DNA of 64,000 bases from Treponema sp. JC4. Its GTDB lineage: Bacteria; Spirochaetota; Spirochaetia; Treponematales; Treponemataceae. The stretch spans positions 1 through 64,000 of the forward strand of contig NZ_AJGU01000011.1 in NCBI RefSeq assembly GCF_000260795.1, written 5' to 3'. The translations under genes and the position numbers were made by a program. The notes beneath the pieces were generated by a model, which saw only the letters and a program-made list of their open reading frames with translations, ran no database searches and was not told the DNA's origin. Shown here in pieces: positions 34,193-43,301 of the stretch (position 1 is its first letter; each line of letters starts with the position of its first letter).

Positions 34193-36891
34193 TAGATTTT
34201 CTCCAGACGTATGGCGCAGACTTTGAATTCAGGAATGCGGGCAAATTCGTCGAGGGCAGCATTTGTAAGCATATTTGCAGGAGAATCCGGGAAGTGGAAA
34301 GGCATCCAGGTTTCGCCTTCAGAGCATTTTCTTCCAACGCGGGCTGTCGCAGTAATTGAACCGCGGCGGCTTGTAACACGGATTTTTTCTCCGTTTTTAA
34401 AGCCCAGCTTTTCCGCATCCTTGTAGTTCACTTCAATAAAGCCTTCGCCTGCAATTTCCATAAGTCCCGGTGCGCGGGCTGTCATGGCTGCCGCATTGTA
34501 CTGGTACAAAATACGTCCAGTAGTTAAGAAGTAAGGATATTCCTGGTCTGGAAGCTCCTGAGCCGGTTTGTAGGCAGCCGGGTACAAGAGGGCTCGACCG
34601 CGGACAGGTTTTCCAACGTGCATGATAGGAGTTCCCGGCTTGTCTTTTTCCTTACAAGGCCACTGCAGGCTTTCCCCGTTATCAAGGCGTTCAAAAGAAA
34701 TTCCAGCCATGCTAGGTGTAAGCGAAGCCATCTCATCAAAAATCTGAGAAGGCGTAAGATAAGGCTGCTTGTAGCCCATCGCATTCATCAAATCAATCAG
34801 GATGTCGGTGTCCGGTCTCATATTGCCAGGTACAGTAACTGCCTTTCTGATTCTCTGAACGCGGCGTTCTGTATTTGTAAAGGTTCCTTCCTTTTCTGTG
34901 TAGCTGATTGCAGGAAGAATTACGTCCGCATATTCAGCAGTTTTTGTCATAAAGAGGTCCTGAACTACAAAGAATTCAAGGCTTTCAAGCGCTTTGATGA
35001 TGTGGTGAGTATCAGGATCAGAAACAACAGGGTCTTCACCGCAGATATAAAGGCCTTTAATATCGCCCTTGATTGCGGCAGGGAAAACTTCTGTAGCCTT
35101 TAAGCCAGGTTTTGCGCTTAAAGTTACTCCCCAGGCTTTTTCAAACTTGGCACGAACCTCGTCGTTATCAACCTTCTGGTAGCCCGGATAATCTGTAGGC
35201 TGGGCTCCCATATCGCAGGCACCCTGAACATTATTCTGACCGCGAAGAGGATTTACGCCGCAGCCGCTCTTTCCAAGCTTTCCGCAGAGCAAGGCCATAT
35301 TAGACATGCTCATAACACCTTCAGTTCCGCTTGAATGTTCCGTAACTCCAAGACAGTAAATGATTGGTGCTTTTTTTGCTGTCGCGTACATACGGGCAGC
35401 TTCACGGAGCATATCCGGGTCAATGTGACAGATTTCTCCGACTTTTTCCGGAGTATAATCTGCTACAAGCTTTTTTATTTCCTCATAGCCTTCTGTAAAC
35501 TCATCGATATATGCCTTATCAACAAGATTTTCTTCAATCATTATGTGCATCATGCCGTTTGCAAAGGCAACGTTTGTTCCCGGTCGAAGCTTCAGGTGAA
35601 TGTCAGCCTTAGAGGCAAGCCCGATACTTCTAGGGTCAACTACAATCAGCCGGGTTCCCTTTTCTACAGCCTGACGAATCTGCATTCCTACAACCGGATG
35701 GGCTTCTTCCGGGTTCGAGCCGACAAGAAGAATACAGTCTACGTCGTGAGTGATGTCGTAAATCGGATTTGTCATTGCGCCGCTTCCAAGTGTTTTTGCA
35801 AGACCTGCAACAGTAGCGGAATGGCAAACACGGGCGCAGTTATCGGTGTTGTTGGTTCCAAAACAGGTACGGACCATTTTCTGAACCATGTAAATATCTT
35901 CGTTTGCAGAACGCGAGCAGGCAAAACCCGCAAGCGAGTCCCCGCCGTACTTCTTTTTAAGTTCCATAAAACGTTCTGCGGTATAAGAAATCGCTTTTTC
36001 CCAGCTGACTTCTTCAAATTTGCCGGTCTTCTTATTTTTAATAAGGGGCTGAGTCAATCTGTCTGGTGAATGAACAAAATCAAAACTTCCTGACTTTCCC
36101 TTTACGCACAAAAGTCCGTGGTTGGAAGGACCGTCAGCCGCTTCAACGTTGACGATTTTATTATCCTTTACAACAAGATAATACTGGCAGCCTGTAGCGC
36201 AGTGAGGACAGGTCGTAAGAACCTTTTTTACTTCCCATTCGCGGTAGTGCTGCTGGCGCTTCATTGTAAGGGCACCGGTCGGGCAGGCATAAGCACAGTT
36301 TCCGCAGGATTCACAGCCAGTTTCCTTCCAGTTTGCACCAAATGGAGCTTCTACCAGATGGAAAACGCCGGTTCTTCCGCTCTTCATAGTATGATTTACA
36401 GCAGCCTTGTTACATACGCTGATACAGGCCTGACAGTGAACGCACTTAAGCGGGTCATAGGCAATATAAGGATTTGAATCCAGAAGTGGAAATTTATTTT
36501 TAAGCTTTGTTCTTGAACCGTAATATTCAGATTCCCGAACTTCGTATTTATTACAGAGATACTGAAGGCGGCAGGCACCGTTTTCAGGGCAGTTCATACA
36601 GTCAACTTCATGATTAGAAAGAATGAGCTTGAGCATTTCTTTTCTATATAATGTAAGTTTTTCGCTTTCAGTATGAATTACAGCACCGTCTGTAACCGGA
36701 GTTTTGCAGGCCGCAATCATATAATCCAGCCCTTCAACTTCAACCATGCAAAGACGGCAGGAACCAATCTCATTAATTCCTTTTACATAGCAGAGAGTAG
36801 GGATATCAATTCCGTTTTGTCTTGCAGCTTCAAGAATGCTTGTATTTTCTTCAACCTTTATAGTCTTACCGTTAATTGTACAGGAAATCAT
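34192..36891 (-). CDS. fdhA: Molybdopterin oxidoreductase, formate dehydrogenase alpha type (Cys form)
   Basis: An 899-aa catalytic subunit. In order: a 2Fe-2S ferredoxin domain (residues 1-75, CYVKGINEIGSCRLC), a His/Cys cluster (HEVDCMNCPENGACRL), two 4Fe-4S clusters (CVHCQACISVC; CESCGNCAYACP) and the Mo-bisPGD domain from about 220 with its own cluster (CPHCATGCQYY). The Mo ligand is Cys in NCARVCHSATV, followed by the His typical of formate dehydrogenases, where FDH-H has selenocysteine. NNVQGACDMG is also diagnostic of the FDH group. It overlaps the flavoprotein gene by four bases (ATGA). SfrA-type reductases share this layout, so an NADPH-linked role is an alternative. Confidence 0.88.
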   Translation of the reverse strand: MISCTINGKTIKVEENTSILEAARQNGIDIPTLCYVKGINEIGSCRLCMVEVEGLDYMIAACKTPVTDGAVIHTESEKLTLYRKEMLKLILSNHEVDCMNCPENGACRLQYLCNKYEVRESEYYGSRTKLKNKFPLLDSNPYIAYDPLKCVHCQACISVCNKAAVNHTMKSGRTGVFHLVEAPFGANWKETGCESCGNCAYACPTGALTMKRQQHYREWEVKKVLTTCPHCATGCQYYLVVKDNKIVNVEAADGPSNHGLLCVKGKSGSFDFVHSPDRLTQPLIKNKKTGKFEEVSWEKAISYTAERFMELKKKYGGDSLAGFACSRSANEDIYMVQKMVRTCFGTNNTDNCARVCHSATVAGLAKTLGSGAMTNPIYDITHDVDCILLVGSNPEEAHPVVGMQIRQAVEKGTRLIVVDPRSIGLASKADIHLKLRPGTNVAFANGMMHIMIEENLVDKAYIDEFTEGYEEIKKLVADYTPEKVGEICHIDPDMLREAARMYATAKKAPIIYCLGVTEHSSGTEGVMSMSNMALLCGKLGKSGCGVNPLRGQNNVQGACDMGAQPTDYPGYQKVDNDEVRAKFEKAWGVTLSAKPGLKATEVFPAAIKGDIKGLYICGEDPVVSDPDTHHIIKALESLEFFVVQDLFMTKTAEYADVILPAISYTEKEGTFTNTERRVQRIRKAVTVPGNMRPDTDILIDLMNAMGYKQPYLTPSQIFDEMASLTPSMAGISFERLDNGESLQWPCKEKDKPGTPIMHVGKPVRGRALLYPAAYKPAQELPDQEYPYFLTTGRILYQYNAAAMTARAPGLMEIAGEGFIEVNYKDAEKLGFKNGEKIRVTSRRGSITATARVGRKCSEGETWMPFHFPDSPANMLTNAALDEFARIPEFKVCAIRLEKI

Positions 36892-38720
36892 ACGCCTCTA
36901 CCTCCTACCATTGAACCACAGCCAAAATGATCACAGCGTAAACATCTTCCAGCTTCGCGCTGGCCTTCTTCCTGGGTCATAGGAATTTCAACGTGCTTAA
37001 AATCGCATACACGTTCAAAAGGATCTCTTTCTTCAATTTCTGCACGTCCTGTTGCGATGTAACTCTTTGGGGTGGCAGCAGGAACACTTACATTACATTC
37101 AACTTTATGATGATAACCAAGATATTCATCGATATTGTAGGCTGCAACCTGACCGGCCGCAATTGCATTAATAGCGGTAGAAGGTCCTGTTACGCAGTCT
37201 CCGCCAGAGAAAACGCCTTCCATATTCTTAACCTGGCAGGTCTCATCTGCAATGATTCGTCCCCGGTTTACAGGAACTCCTGCCTTTTCAAAAGGTTCTG
37301 CATCACTTCGCTGTCCGACACCCAAAATCAAAAGGTCGCACTTAAAGCGGTAAGGGTAGGCACTTGAATGTTCTGTAGTTACCAGTCCGTAATCATCATA
37401 AGGACCTACAATTTCCGGCTGAAGCCAGAGAGCCTGAACAAGTCCTGTTTTCTTGTCTGCTTCAAGGTTCAGGAAGCTTAAGAGGGTTCTGAAGCGGACT
37501 CCTTCCTGCATTGCCGCCCTGATTTCACTTGAAAGGGCAGTCATATCATCGCGCTTACGGGTAAATACGTGAATTGTTGCGGCATTAAGACGGGCTGCAG
37601 TTCTGGCAGCATCCATTGCAACGTTTCCTCCGCCTATCAGTACCACCTTTTTACCTGTAAGATTCATGCTTTCGCCTTTTGCAACCATCTGCAAAAAGTC
37701 TGCGGCAGGAATTACGTTTGGCGCATTTGCGTTTTCAACCGGCATACGGTTACCAATCTGAGCACCAATTCCCAGGAAAACAGCGTCATAATTTTTTCTG
37801 AGTTCATCAAACTGAATGTCGCGGCCAACCTTTGTCTGATATTTAATTTCAATATCACCGGTTTTAATAAGAACTTCTATATCGTCATCAAGTTTTGCCT
37901 TTGGAAGACGGTATTCAGGAATTCCGTAGCGGAGCATTCCACCAAGCTTCTGATGTTCTTCAAAAACTACGGCTTTATGACCCATAAGGGCAAGATAATA
38001 GGCACAGGTAAGTCCAGAAGGACCACCACCAACAATTGCAACTTTCTTTCCGGTTTTTACGTTTGCTTTTGGCGGCTGAACATTTCTTGCATTCATCTGA
38101 TCAACGGCAAACTTTTTAAGACCGCGGATATTTATTGCCTCATCAATTATCTGACGGCGGCATTTATTTTCACATGGATGTTCACAAACCATTGCGCAGG
38201 CAGTCGGGAAGGGGTTTTTATCGCGGATAAGGTTGATAGCCTGATCGTATTTTCCTTCCTTTATAAGTGAAATATAGCCCGGAACGTTTACGTGAGCCGG
38301 ACAAAGGGTAACGCAAGGAATTGTCTGAATTGTATTTTCAACGCATTTATGGGATTTAATATGACTTTCATATTCATCTGCAAATTCTTCCATACTGTGC
38401 AAAACCATATTTGCAGCAACAGCACCAACTGCACAGTCAGAAGTCTGAACAATCATAGTGCAAAGGTCTTTCATCTTGGTTAATGTTTCTTCAGAACCTT
38501 CGCCTTTTAAAATTGAACTAAGAAGTCTTTCTACTTCTACAAGTCCGTCGCGGCAGGGAACGCATTTTCCGCAGCTCTGGTTCATCGACATTTGTAAAAG
38601 AGAGCGGTAAAGGACAAGCGGGCACATTCCCGGTGGATATGAAGTAATTCTTGCTTTAAATTTATTCAGAATGACATTCATGCGGTCATTCATATTTCCT
38701 TTTTTTGCCAGACGATGCAT
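36888..38720 (-). CDS. NuoF C-terminal/GltD-type iron-sulfur flavoprotein
   Basis: About 610 aa. The N-terminal 110 residues match only the C-terminal Fe-S domain of NuoF (SCGKCVPCRDG), without the FMN/NADH part. Next is a Fer4_20 helical domain (PCVTLCPAHVNVPGYISLI, CEHPCENKCRR), then a GltD-like reductase with an FAD site (VAIVGGGPSGLTCAYYLA) and an NAD(P) site (VVLIGGGNVAMDAARTA), and a final cysteine motif CLRCDHFGCG. I start at 38720 because ACAGGAG lies 12 bases upstream; the longer frame has no signal. It is co-transcribed with the FdhA-type subunit and should pass electrons between NAD(P)H and that subunit, as in SfrB-type proteins. Confidence 0.85.
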   Translation of the reverse strand: MHRLAKKGNMNDRMNVILNKFKARITSYPPGMCPLVLYRSLLQMSMNQSCGKCVPCRDGLVEVERLLSSILKGEGSEETLTKMKDLCTMIVQTSDCAVGAVAANMVLHSMEEFADEYESHIKSHKCVENTIQTIPCVTLCPAHVNVPGYISLIKEGKYDQAINLIRDKNPFPTACAMVCEHPCENKCRRQIIDEAINIRGLKKFAVDQMNARNVQPPKANVKTGKKVAIVGGGPSGLTCAYYLALMGHKAVVFEEHQKLGGMLRYGIPEYRLPKAKLDDDIEVLIKTGDIEIKYQTKVGRDIQFDELRKNYDAVFLGIGAQIGNRMPVENANAPNVIPAADFLQMVAKGESMNLTGKKVVLIGGGNVAMDAARTAARLNAATIHVFTRKRDDMTALSSEIRAAMQEGVRFRTLLSFLNLEADKKTGLVQALWLQPEIVGPYDDYGLVTTEHSSAYPYRFKCDLLILGVGQRSDAEPFEKAGVPVNRGRIIADETCQVKNMEGVFSGGDCVTGPSTAINAIAAGQVAAYNIDEYLGYHHKVECNVSVPAATPKSYIATGRAEIEERDPFERVCDFKHVEIPMTQEEGQREAGRCLRCDHFGCGSMVGGRGV

Positions 38721-38775
38721 GATAACTATAATCTCCTGTGAGAGCGGGCAGGTTAGACCCCGCGGTATTCTTATA

Positions 38776-38804
38776 ATTATAAGACCAAAATTTCCCCTTG
38801 TAAA
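38776..38804 (-). promoter_or_regulatory. Sigma-70-like promoter of the molybdoenzyme operon
   Basis: TTTACA (38799-38804, minus strand) and TATAAT (38776-38781) are 17 bp apart. The -10 lies in a small TTATAATTATAA palindrome. The transcript would have about 48 bases before the start codon at 38720. Confidence 0.75.
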
Positions 38805-38922
38805 ATGAATAAATTCTGTGCAAATTTCAGTAAATCCAGAATCATCTATTGAATTTATTTTCAAAACTTAATATTATATTTCTATTGTTTTCGGTATTCC
38901 GGCAGAAGGAGGTGACATTAGA

Positions 38923-39129
38923 ATGGCAACAATCAACGTAGATGATTCAGAGAACCTTGAAAAAGCAATCAAACGTTTTAAGCGTATGGTTGAAAAAGAA
39001 GGCATTATCCGCGAATTCAAAAAGCGCGAATACTTTGTAAAACCTTCTGCAACTCTTCACCAGAAGAAAACAACTCTCGAAAGAAAACTTTTGAACAAAA
39101 GACGTAAGACAGAGAGAAAAGACTACTAG
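38923..39129 (+). CDS. rpsU: 30S ribosomal protein S21
   Basis: A 68-aa basic protein, [20 protein letters not shown] at the start and [16 protein letters not shown] in the middle, which is the S21 family pattern and close to that of treponemes. It binds 16S rRNA near the anti-Shine-Dalgarno end and aids initiation. The gene has a very strong AAGGAGGTGA site and a terminator directly after it, so it is a monocistronic unit. Confidence 0.97.
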   Translation: MATINVDDSENLEKAIKRFKRMVEKEGIIREFKKREYFVKPSATLHQKKTTLERKLLNKRRKTERKDY

Positions 39130-39140
39130 TTAGTCCTAAG

Positions 39141-39171
39141 CCCCCGGAAATATCCCGGGGGTTAATTTTTT
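39141..39171 (+). terminator. rho-independent terminator after rpsU
   Basis: CCCCCGG (39141-39147) pairs with CCGGGGG (39155-39161), followed by TTAATTTTTTT. Confidence 0.93.
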
Positions 39172-39197
39172 TACAAGCCTGATTTATAATATACAAA

Positions 39198-39641
39198 ATG
39201 CTGACAATACTTCGCCTTTCTTTAATTTTTATAACTTGCGCAATCCTTTCCTTTCAGGACATCAGATACAAAAAGATTTCTGTCCCTGTTCTTGCTGCCG
39301 CTTATATCCTTCAGCTGATAATTCTTTGCTTTGCTTCTATTGAACTTCTTATTCCTCATCTTATTAATTCCGCCGCCTTTTTCCTTTTTTATCTTTTTCA
39401 GAGCCGCTTTCTTAAGGGTAAGCTAGGCTTTGGTGATATCCTCTTAGCCGCCTTTTCTGGCCTATCAATTACTAACTGGGAATTTTTATGGGTCGCCCTG
39501 ATTATTCCTCCGATTTCCGCCCTGATTTTTGCACTTTTCTTCTATATATATAATCATAAAATCGCCGGAGTCCGCATTCCTTTTATTCCCTTTATGAGTC
39601 TTGGGTTGATTCTTACTCTGCTTTTGGAATCATTTTTTTAA
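39198..39641 (+). CDS. A24-family prepilin peptidase (C-terminal catalytic part only)
   Basis: A 147-aa membrane protein with about four to five hydrophobic segments. FQDIRYKKI contains the first catalytic Asp and KGKLGFGDILLAA the GxGD motif with the second, the pair used by aspartyl prepilin peptidases. The N-terminal methylase domain of PilD is absent, so the protein is of the short CpaA/TadV type. TATAAT (39185-39190) is seven bases before the ATG with no ribosome site, so the message is probably leaderless. No pilin genes are nearby. Confidence 0.88.
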   Translation: MLTILRLSLIFITCAILSFQDIRYKKISVPVLAAAYILQLIILCFASIELLIPHLINSAAFFLFYLFQSRFLKGKLGFGDILLAAFSGLSITNWEFLWVALIIPPISALIFALFFYIYNHKIAGVRIPFIPFMSLGLILTLLLESFF

Positions 39642-39695
39642 TTTGCGCTGTAAGAATTTTAGATATAAAATATTTAACACAGGAGTTTTTTGTCT

Positions 39696-41780
39696 ATGAG
39701 TAAAAAACGATACCGAATTTCAGTCATCCTTTGTGTGATTCTTGTTGGCTTGATTTTGATTATTAATGCAGTGCAGGGAGTCTTTATGTCTTCTTACACC
39801 AAGAAATCAACTGGCGAAAGTTATGCTATGGATTGTACGCAGATTACAAATGCCTATTCACTTGCTATCGCAAATAAAATCAGTGAATACATGAATCAGA
39901 TGACCTTCTATTCTGATGCGGATGTTGTTTCAAGTGGTGATGATGCAAAAATTGTTACCTGGCTTAAAGAGCATAACGGAACAAGAAAAACCTACTTTTC
40001 TTCCATTATGTATGCAGGAAAAGATGGACGTGGTTATACCGATGTCGGCGGCGTTGAAAATGTTTCCAATGAGCGTTTCTATAAAGAAATCATGAGGAAT
40101 GGAAAATCAAGTTATGTTGATAATCCAACCCGTGATTCAAACGGAAATACAGTTTTCCATATTGCCCGCGCTGCTAAGGTACACGGTGAAATTTTTGGTG
40201 TATTCTCGGCTGTTGTTGCTCTTGAAAACGTAAAGAACATGGTAGATTACATCCTTCTTGGAGAAAGTGGTCAGACCTGGATTATTGCTGATGACGGAAC
40301 TGTTGTTGCAAACGTAAATCCTGATGTTGTAATGAAGACAAACCTTTTGAGCGCTTCAAATGATGAGTCTGTAATTGAAATTGTAAAAAAAGCAGTTAAC
40401 GGCGGTATTGGTACCGGCTGGACTAAAAACTGGGGCGGTCTTAAAGGAAATATCTTTGTTACTTACACACCGATTGCCTATACCCCATGGGTTTTTGCCT
40501 TTACAATTGCCGAATCTCAGATGAATAAAACCGGAAATATGCTTCGAAATACAAACGTAATTATTTCGCTGCTTACAATTCTGATTTTGACCTTGTGTAC
40601 TCTCCTTGTTTCCGGCTTTATGCTTAAACCGCTTGGAGTTGTAGAAAAGTCTATCAATGGAATTGCTTCGGGTCATGCTGATTTAACCCAGCGAATAAAA
40701 ATTGACTCTAAAACTGAAATCGGTTCGGTTGTAGACGGCTTTAATAAATTTGCAGAAAAGCTTCAGAGTATTATTACTGAACTTAAACATTCTAAAGATG
40801 CTCTTGCTGCTGCCGGTGAAGAAATGCATTCCTGCACCCAGGAAACTGCTGATTCAAATGCACAGATTCTTTCTAATATCGAAACCGTTTCTTCCCGCAT
40901 CACACACCAGTCGGAAAGTGTTCATCAGACTGCGGGCGCGGTAAATGAGATTGCCTCTAACATCGAATCACTTGAGCGCATGATTGAACAGATGGTTCAG
41001 AGTGTTAGCCAGGCTTCTGCTGCTGTTGAACAGATGATTGGAAATATTGATTCTGTAAACGGCTCTGTAAAGAAGATGGCAGACCAGTTTGTTGAACTGG
41101 AAGAAACTTCTGCAATTGGAACAGAACGTCAGAACGACGTAAACGAAAAGATTAATCAGATTGAACAGGAATCTGTAATGCTTCAGGAGGCAAATACTGC
41201 CATTGCAAATATTGCCCGCGAAACAAACCTTCTTGCCATGAACGCTGCAATTGAAGCTGCACATGCCGGTGAAGCAGGTAAGGGCTTTGCGGTAGTTGCA
41301 GACGAAATCCGAAAGCTTTCGGAAACTTCTTCTGCCCAGTCAAAGACAATCGGAAATCAGCTTAAGAAAATCCGTGATTCTATTGAAAGTGTTGTTTCTG
41401 CATCTCAGGCTTCAAGTGAGGCCTTCAACTCTGTTACAGATAAAATCCAGAGCACAGACCATCTTGTTAATCAGATTAAGAGCGCAATGGAAGAACAGGC
41501 AGAAGGTTCACGCCAGATTGGTAGTGCCCTTAGCGTAATGAACGATTCTACTCTTGAAGTTCGAACTGCTTCTAAGGAAATGTCAGAAGGAAACAAGGCA
41601 ATCCTTACAGAAATTCAGCAGCTTCAGGATGCTACCGGCGCTATTAGGGATAGTATGCAGATTATTTCCAACACAACAGGAAAAATCACCGAAACAGGCG
41701 AGTCTCTGGATAACATCACAAAGATTATGTACAGCTCTATCATGGAAATTGGAAGCCAGATAGATCAGTTTACTGTTTAG
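39696..41780 (+). CDS. Methyl-accepting chemotaxis protein with dCache sensor
   Basis: About 694 aa. Two membrane segments (about 8-30 and near 295-315) enclose a dCache_1 sensor ([33 protein letters not shown]). A HAMP domain follows, then a long coiled-coil signalling domain whose tip is [23 protein letters not shown] start at the ATG 39696, 10 bases after AGGAG; a TTG at 39690 would be too close. The sugar-binding lipoprotein gene starts 13 bp after its stop, suggesting that the two act together in chemotaxis. Confidence 0.94.
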   Translation: MSKKRYRISVILCVILVGLILIINAVQGVFMSSYTKKSTGESYAMDCTQITNAYSLAIANKISEYMNQMTFYSDADVVSSGDDAKIVTWLKEHNGTRKTYFSSIMYAGKDGRGYTDVGGVENVSNERFYKEIMRNGKSSYVDNPTRDSNGNTVFHIARAAKVHGEIFGVFSAVVALENVKNMVDYILLGESGQTWIIADDGTVVANVNPDVVMKTNLLSASNDESVIEIVKKAVNGGIGTGWTKNWGGLKGNIFVTYTPIAYTPWVFAFTIAESQMNKTGNMLRNTNVIISLLTILILTLCTLLVSGFMLKPLGVVEKSINGIASGHADLTQRIKIDSKTEIGSVVDGFNKFAEKLQSIITELKHSKDALAAAGEEMHSCTQETADSNAQILSNIETVSSRITHQSESVHQTAGAVNEIASNIESLERMIEQMVQSVSQASAAVEQMIGNIDSVNGSVKKMADQFVELEETSAIGTERQNDVNEKINQIEQESVMLQEANTAIANIARETNLLAMNAAIEAAHAGEAGKGFAVVADEIRKLSETSSAQSKTIGNQLKKIRDSIESVVSASQASSEAFNSVTDKIQSTDHLVNQIKSAMEEQAEGSRQIGSALSVMNDSTLEVRTASKEMSEGNKAILTEIQQLQDATGAIRDSMQIISNTTGKITETGESLDNITKIMYSSIMEIGSQIDQFTV

Positions 41781-41793
41781 TTTGGGGGCAAAT

Positions 41794-42873
41794 ATGAAAA
41801 AACTTTGTAAATATATAGGCGGATCACTTCTTCTGGCAGCCCTTTTTATGACTTCCGGCTGTAAAAAAGCTTCTGAGAAGAAGGAAGTTATCGGTGTTCT
41901 TTTGCGAAATGACACCGAACCTTTTCTTGCGGCTTATAAAGCAGGTTTGATAAAGGCTGCTAAGGAAAACGGAATTACCCTTCAGTCATATTCTGCAAAT
42001 AACGATGCGGCAATTCAGATTGACCAGCTTAAGACAATGCTTTTGAACGGCGTGAAGAACTTTGTTATTATCGCCTACAACACTGATCTTACCGAGCAGA
42101 TGGCAAAAATCATTAATTCTCAGGGCGGTTCTGCGGCTTTTTCTAACATCATTCCTTCTGTTGATGCCCTTAAGGTTGGAAAGAATTTCTACTATGCATC
42201 TTCTCCGGAAACTGATGCAGGAAACTTCCAGGCTCAGATTATCGACTCTTATTTTAAGAAAAACCCTTCAAAACTGAACGGAAAAAATCTGCGGGTAGTT
42301 TACTTTAATGGTGAATATGGTCATCCGGCTCAGATTTACCGCAAAGTTGGTGTAATGGAAGGGCTTGCAAAACTTGGCTATAACGTAAATGTTGTGGCTG
42401 AGTTTGGTGCGAACTGGAATCTGGACAGTGCCCGCCAGTATCTTTCTCTCTGGCTTGAAGGCAAGCACTCTGATTTTGATGTTGTCATTGCTCAGAATGA
42501 TGAAATGGCTTTAGGTGCAGTAGAAGCCCTTGTAAGTCACGGTTATGTTGATAATCCTTCTAATCCTACTCAGGATGTTGACCGCGATGGAACTGCACTT
42601 GCTGTGCCTGTTCTTGGTGTAGATGCAACTGAAGGCGGAAAGGCTTCAATGCAGAAAAATCAGATGTATGGAACTGTTTTGCAGGATGCTAATGCCCAGG
42701 CTGCAACGGCTCTTGAACTTGTATGGCAGTGTCTGGAAAATGGATCTGCACAGGGGTATACAACAAAAGGCGGGCTTTCGGCTGCAAAAGAAACCACAAA
42801 AGAGGCTCCTCTTACAGACCGTAACGTAATTGATCAGTGCTTTATCGTTCCTTTTGTACCTGTTACCAAGTAA
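41794..42873 (+). CDS. Galactose/glucose-binding-like lipoprotein (MglB family)
   Basis: A 359-aa periplasmic-binding protein of the Peripla_BP_4 family, lipid-anchored (lipobox MTSGC). KKEVIGVLLRNDTEPFLAAYKAG opens the domain (excerpt), followed by NNDAAIQIDQLKTMLLNGVK, DVVIAQNDEMALGAVEAL and PVLGVDATEGG, the hallmarks of the galactose/ribose group. I choose the ATG at 41794 with GGGGG ahead of it. No ABC permease or ATPase is adjacent; the partner in the operon is a chemoreceptor, so its job may be sensing rather than uptake. Confidence 0.9.
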   Translation: MKKLCKYIGGSLLLAALFMTSGCKKASEKKEVIGVLLRNDTEPFLAAYKAGLIKAAKENGITLQSYSANNDAAIQIDQLKTMLLNGVKNFVIIAYNTDLTEQMAKIINSQGGSAAFSNIIPSVDALKVGKNFYYASSPETDAGNFQAQIIDSYFKKNPSKLNGKNLRVVYFNGEYGHPAQIYRKVGVMEGLAKLGYNVNVVAEFGANWNLDSARQYLSLWLEGKHSDFDVVIAQNDEMALGAVEALVSHGYVDNPSNPTQDVDRDGTALAVPVLGVDATEGGKASMQKNQMYGTVLQDANAQAATALELVWQCLENGSAQGYTTKGGLSAAKETTKEAPLTDRNVIDQCFIVPFVPVTK

Positions 42874-42893
42874 CAAGCACAAAAGAAAAGAAA

Positions 42894-43298
42894 TTAGAAT
42901 TTTTTGGTCAGCGTAAGGATGTTTTTATCGTCCTTGCGCTGATATTCAACCTTATCCATGAATTTTTTGGTAAGGAAGATTCCTAGTCCTCCAATTCCGC
43001 GTTCATCAGCACTCAAAGTTACATCAGGATCTTCTGCCGCAAGAGGGTCAAAGGCTTTTCCGCTGTCTATAAAGCTTACAGTAAGAACAGAGCCATCAGA
43101 AACCTGGGCTTCTATAATTGCATCTCCCGTATTTGGGGCATAGGCATAATTTGCAATATTAACAAATACTTCTTCCACCGCAACATCTAACTGGGTCAGA
43201 GCCTTTATATCAGCATCAATTCCGGCTTTTTCAAGACTTTCGTGGATAAAGTCCTGGACTGTATCCAGCATTTGTGTTTCAGCTTTTACGTTAAGCAC
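42894..43298 (-). CDS. Anti-sigma/serine kinase-like ATPase (RsbW type)
   Basis: A 134-aa GHKL ATPase of the HATPase_c_2 group. The N box is VAVEEVFVNIANYAY, G1 is IDSGKAFDP and G2 GIGGLGIFL. Such proteins phosphorylate STAS-domain antagonists. It starts with GTG three bases after the phosphatase stop codon with GAGG upstream, so it is coupled to it. With the SpoIIE phosphatase (43302) and the STAS protein (47243) it forms a partner-switching set. The controlled output is not visible here. Confidence 0.9.
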   Translation of the reverse strand: MLNVKAETQMLDTVQDFIHESLEKAGIDADIKALTQLDVAVEEVFVNIANYAYAPNTGDAIIEAQVSDGSVLTVSFIDSGKAFDPLAAEDPDVTLSADERGIGGLGIFLTKKFMDKVEYQRKDDKNILTLTKKF

Positions 43299-43301
43299 TT
43301 C

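Noticed and set aside
34192-36891. Selenocysteine formate dehydrogenase
   Set aside because: The Mo-ligand position in NCARVCHSATV is a plain Cys codon; no in-frame TGA is needed to read the gene.
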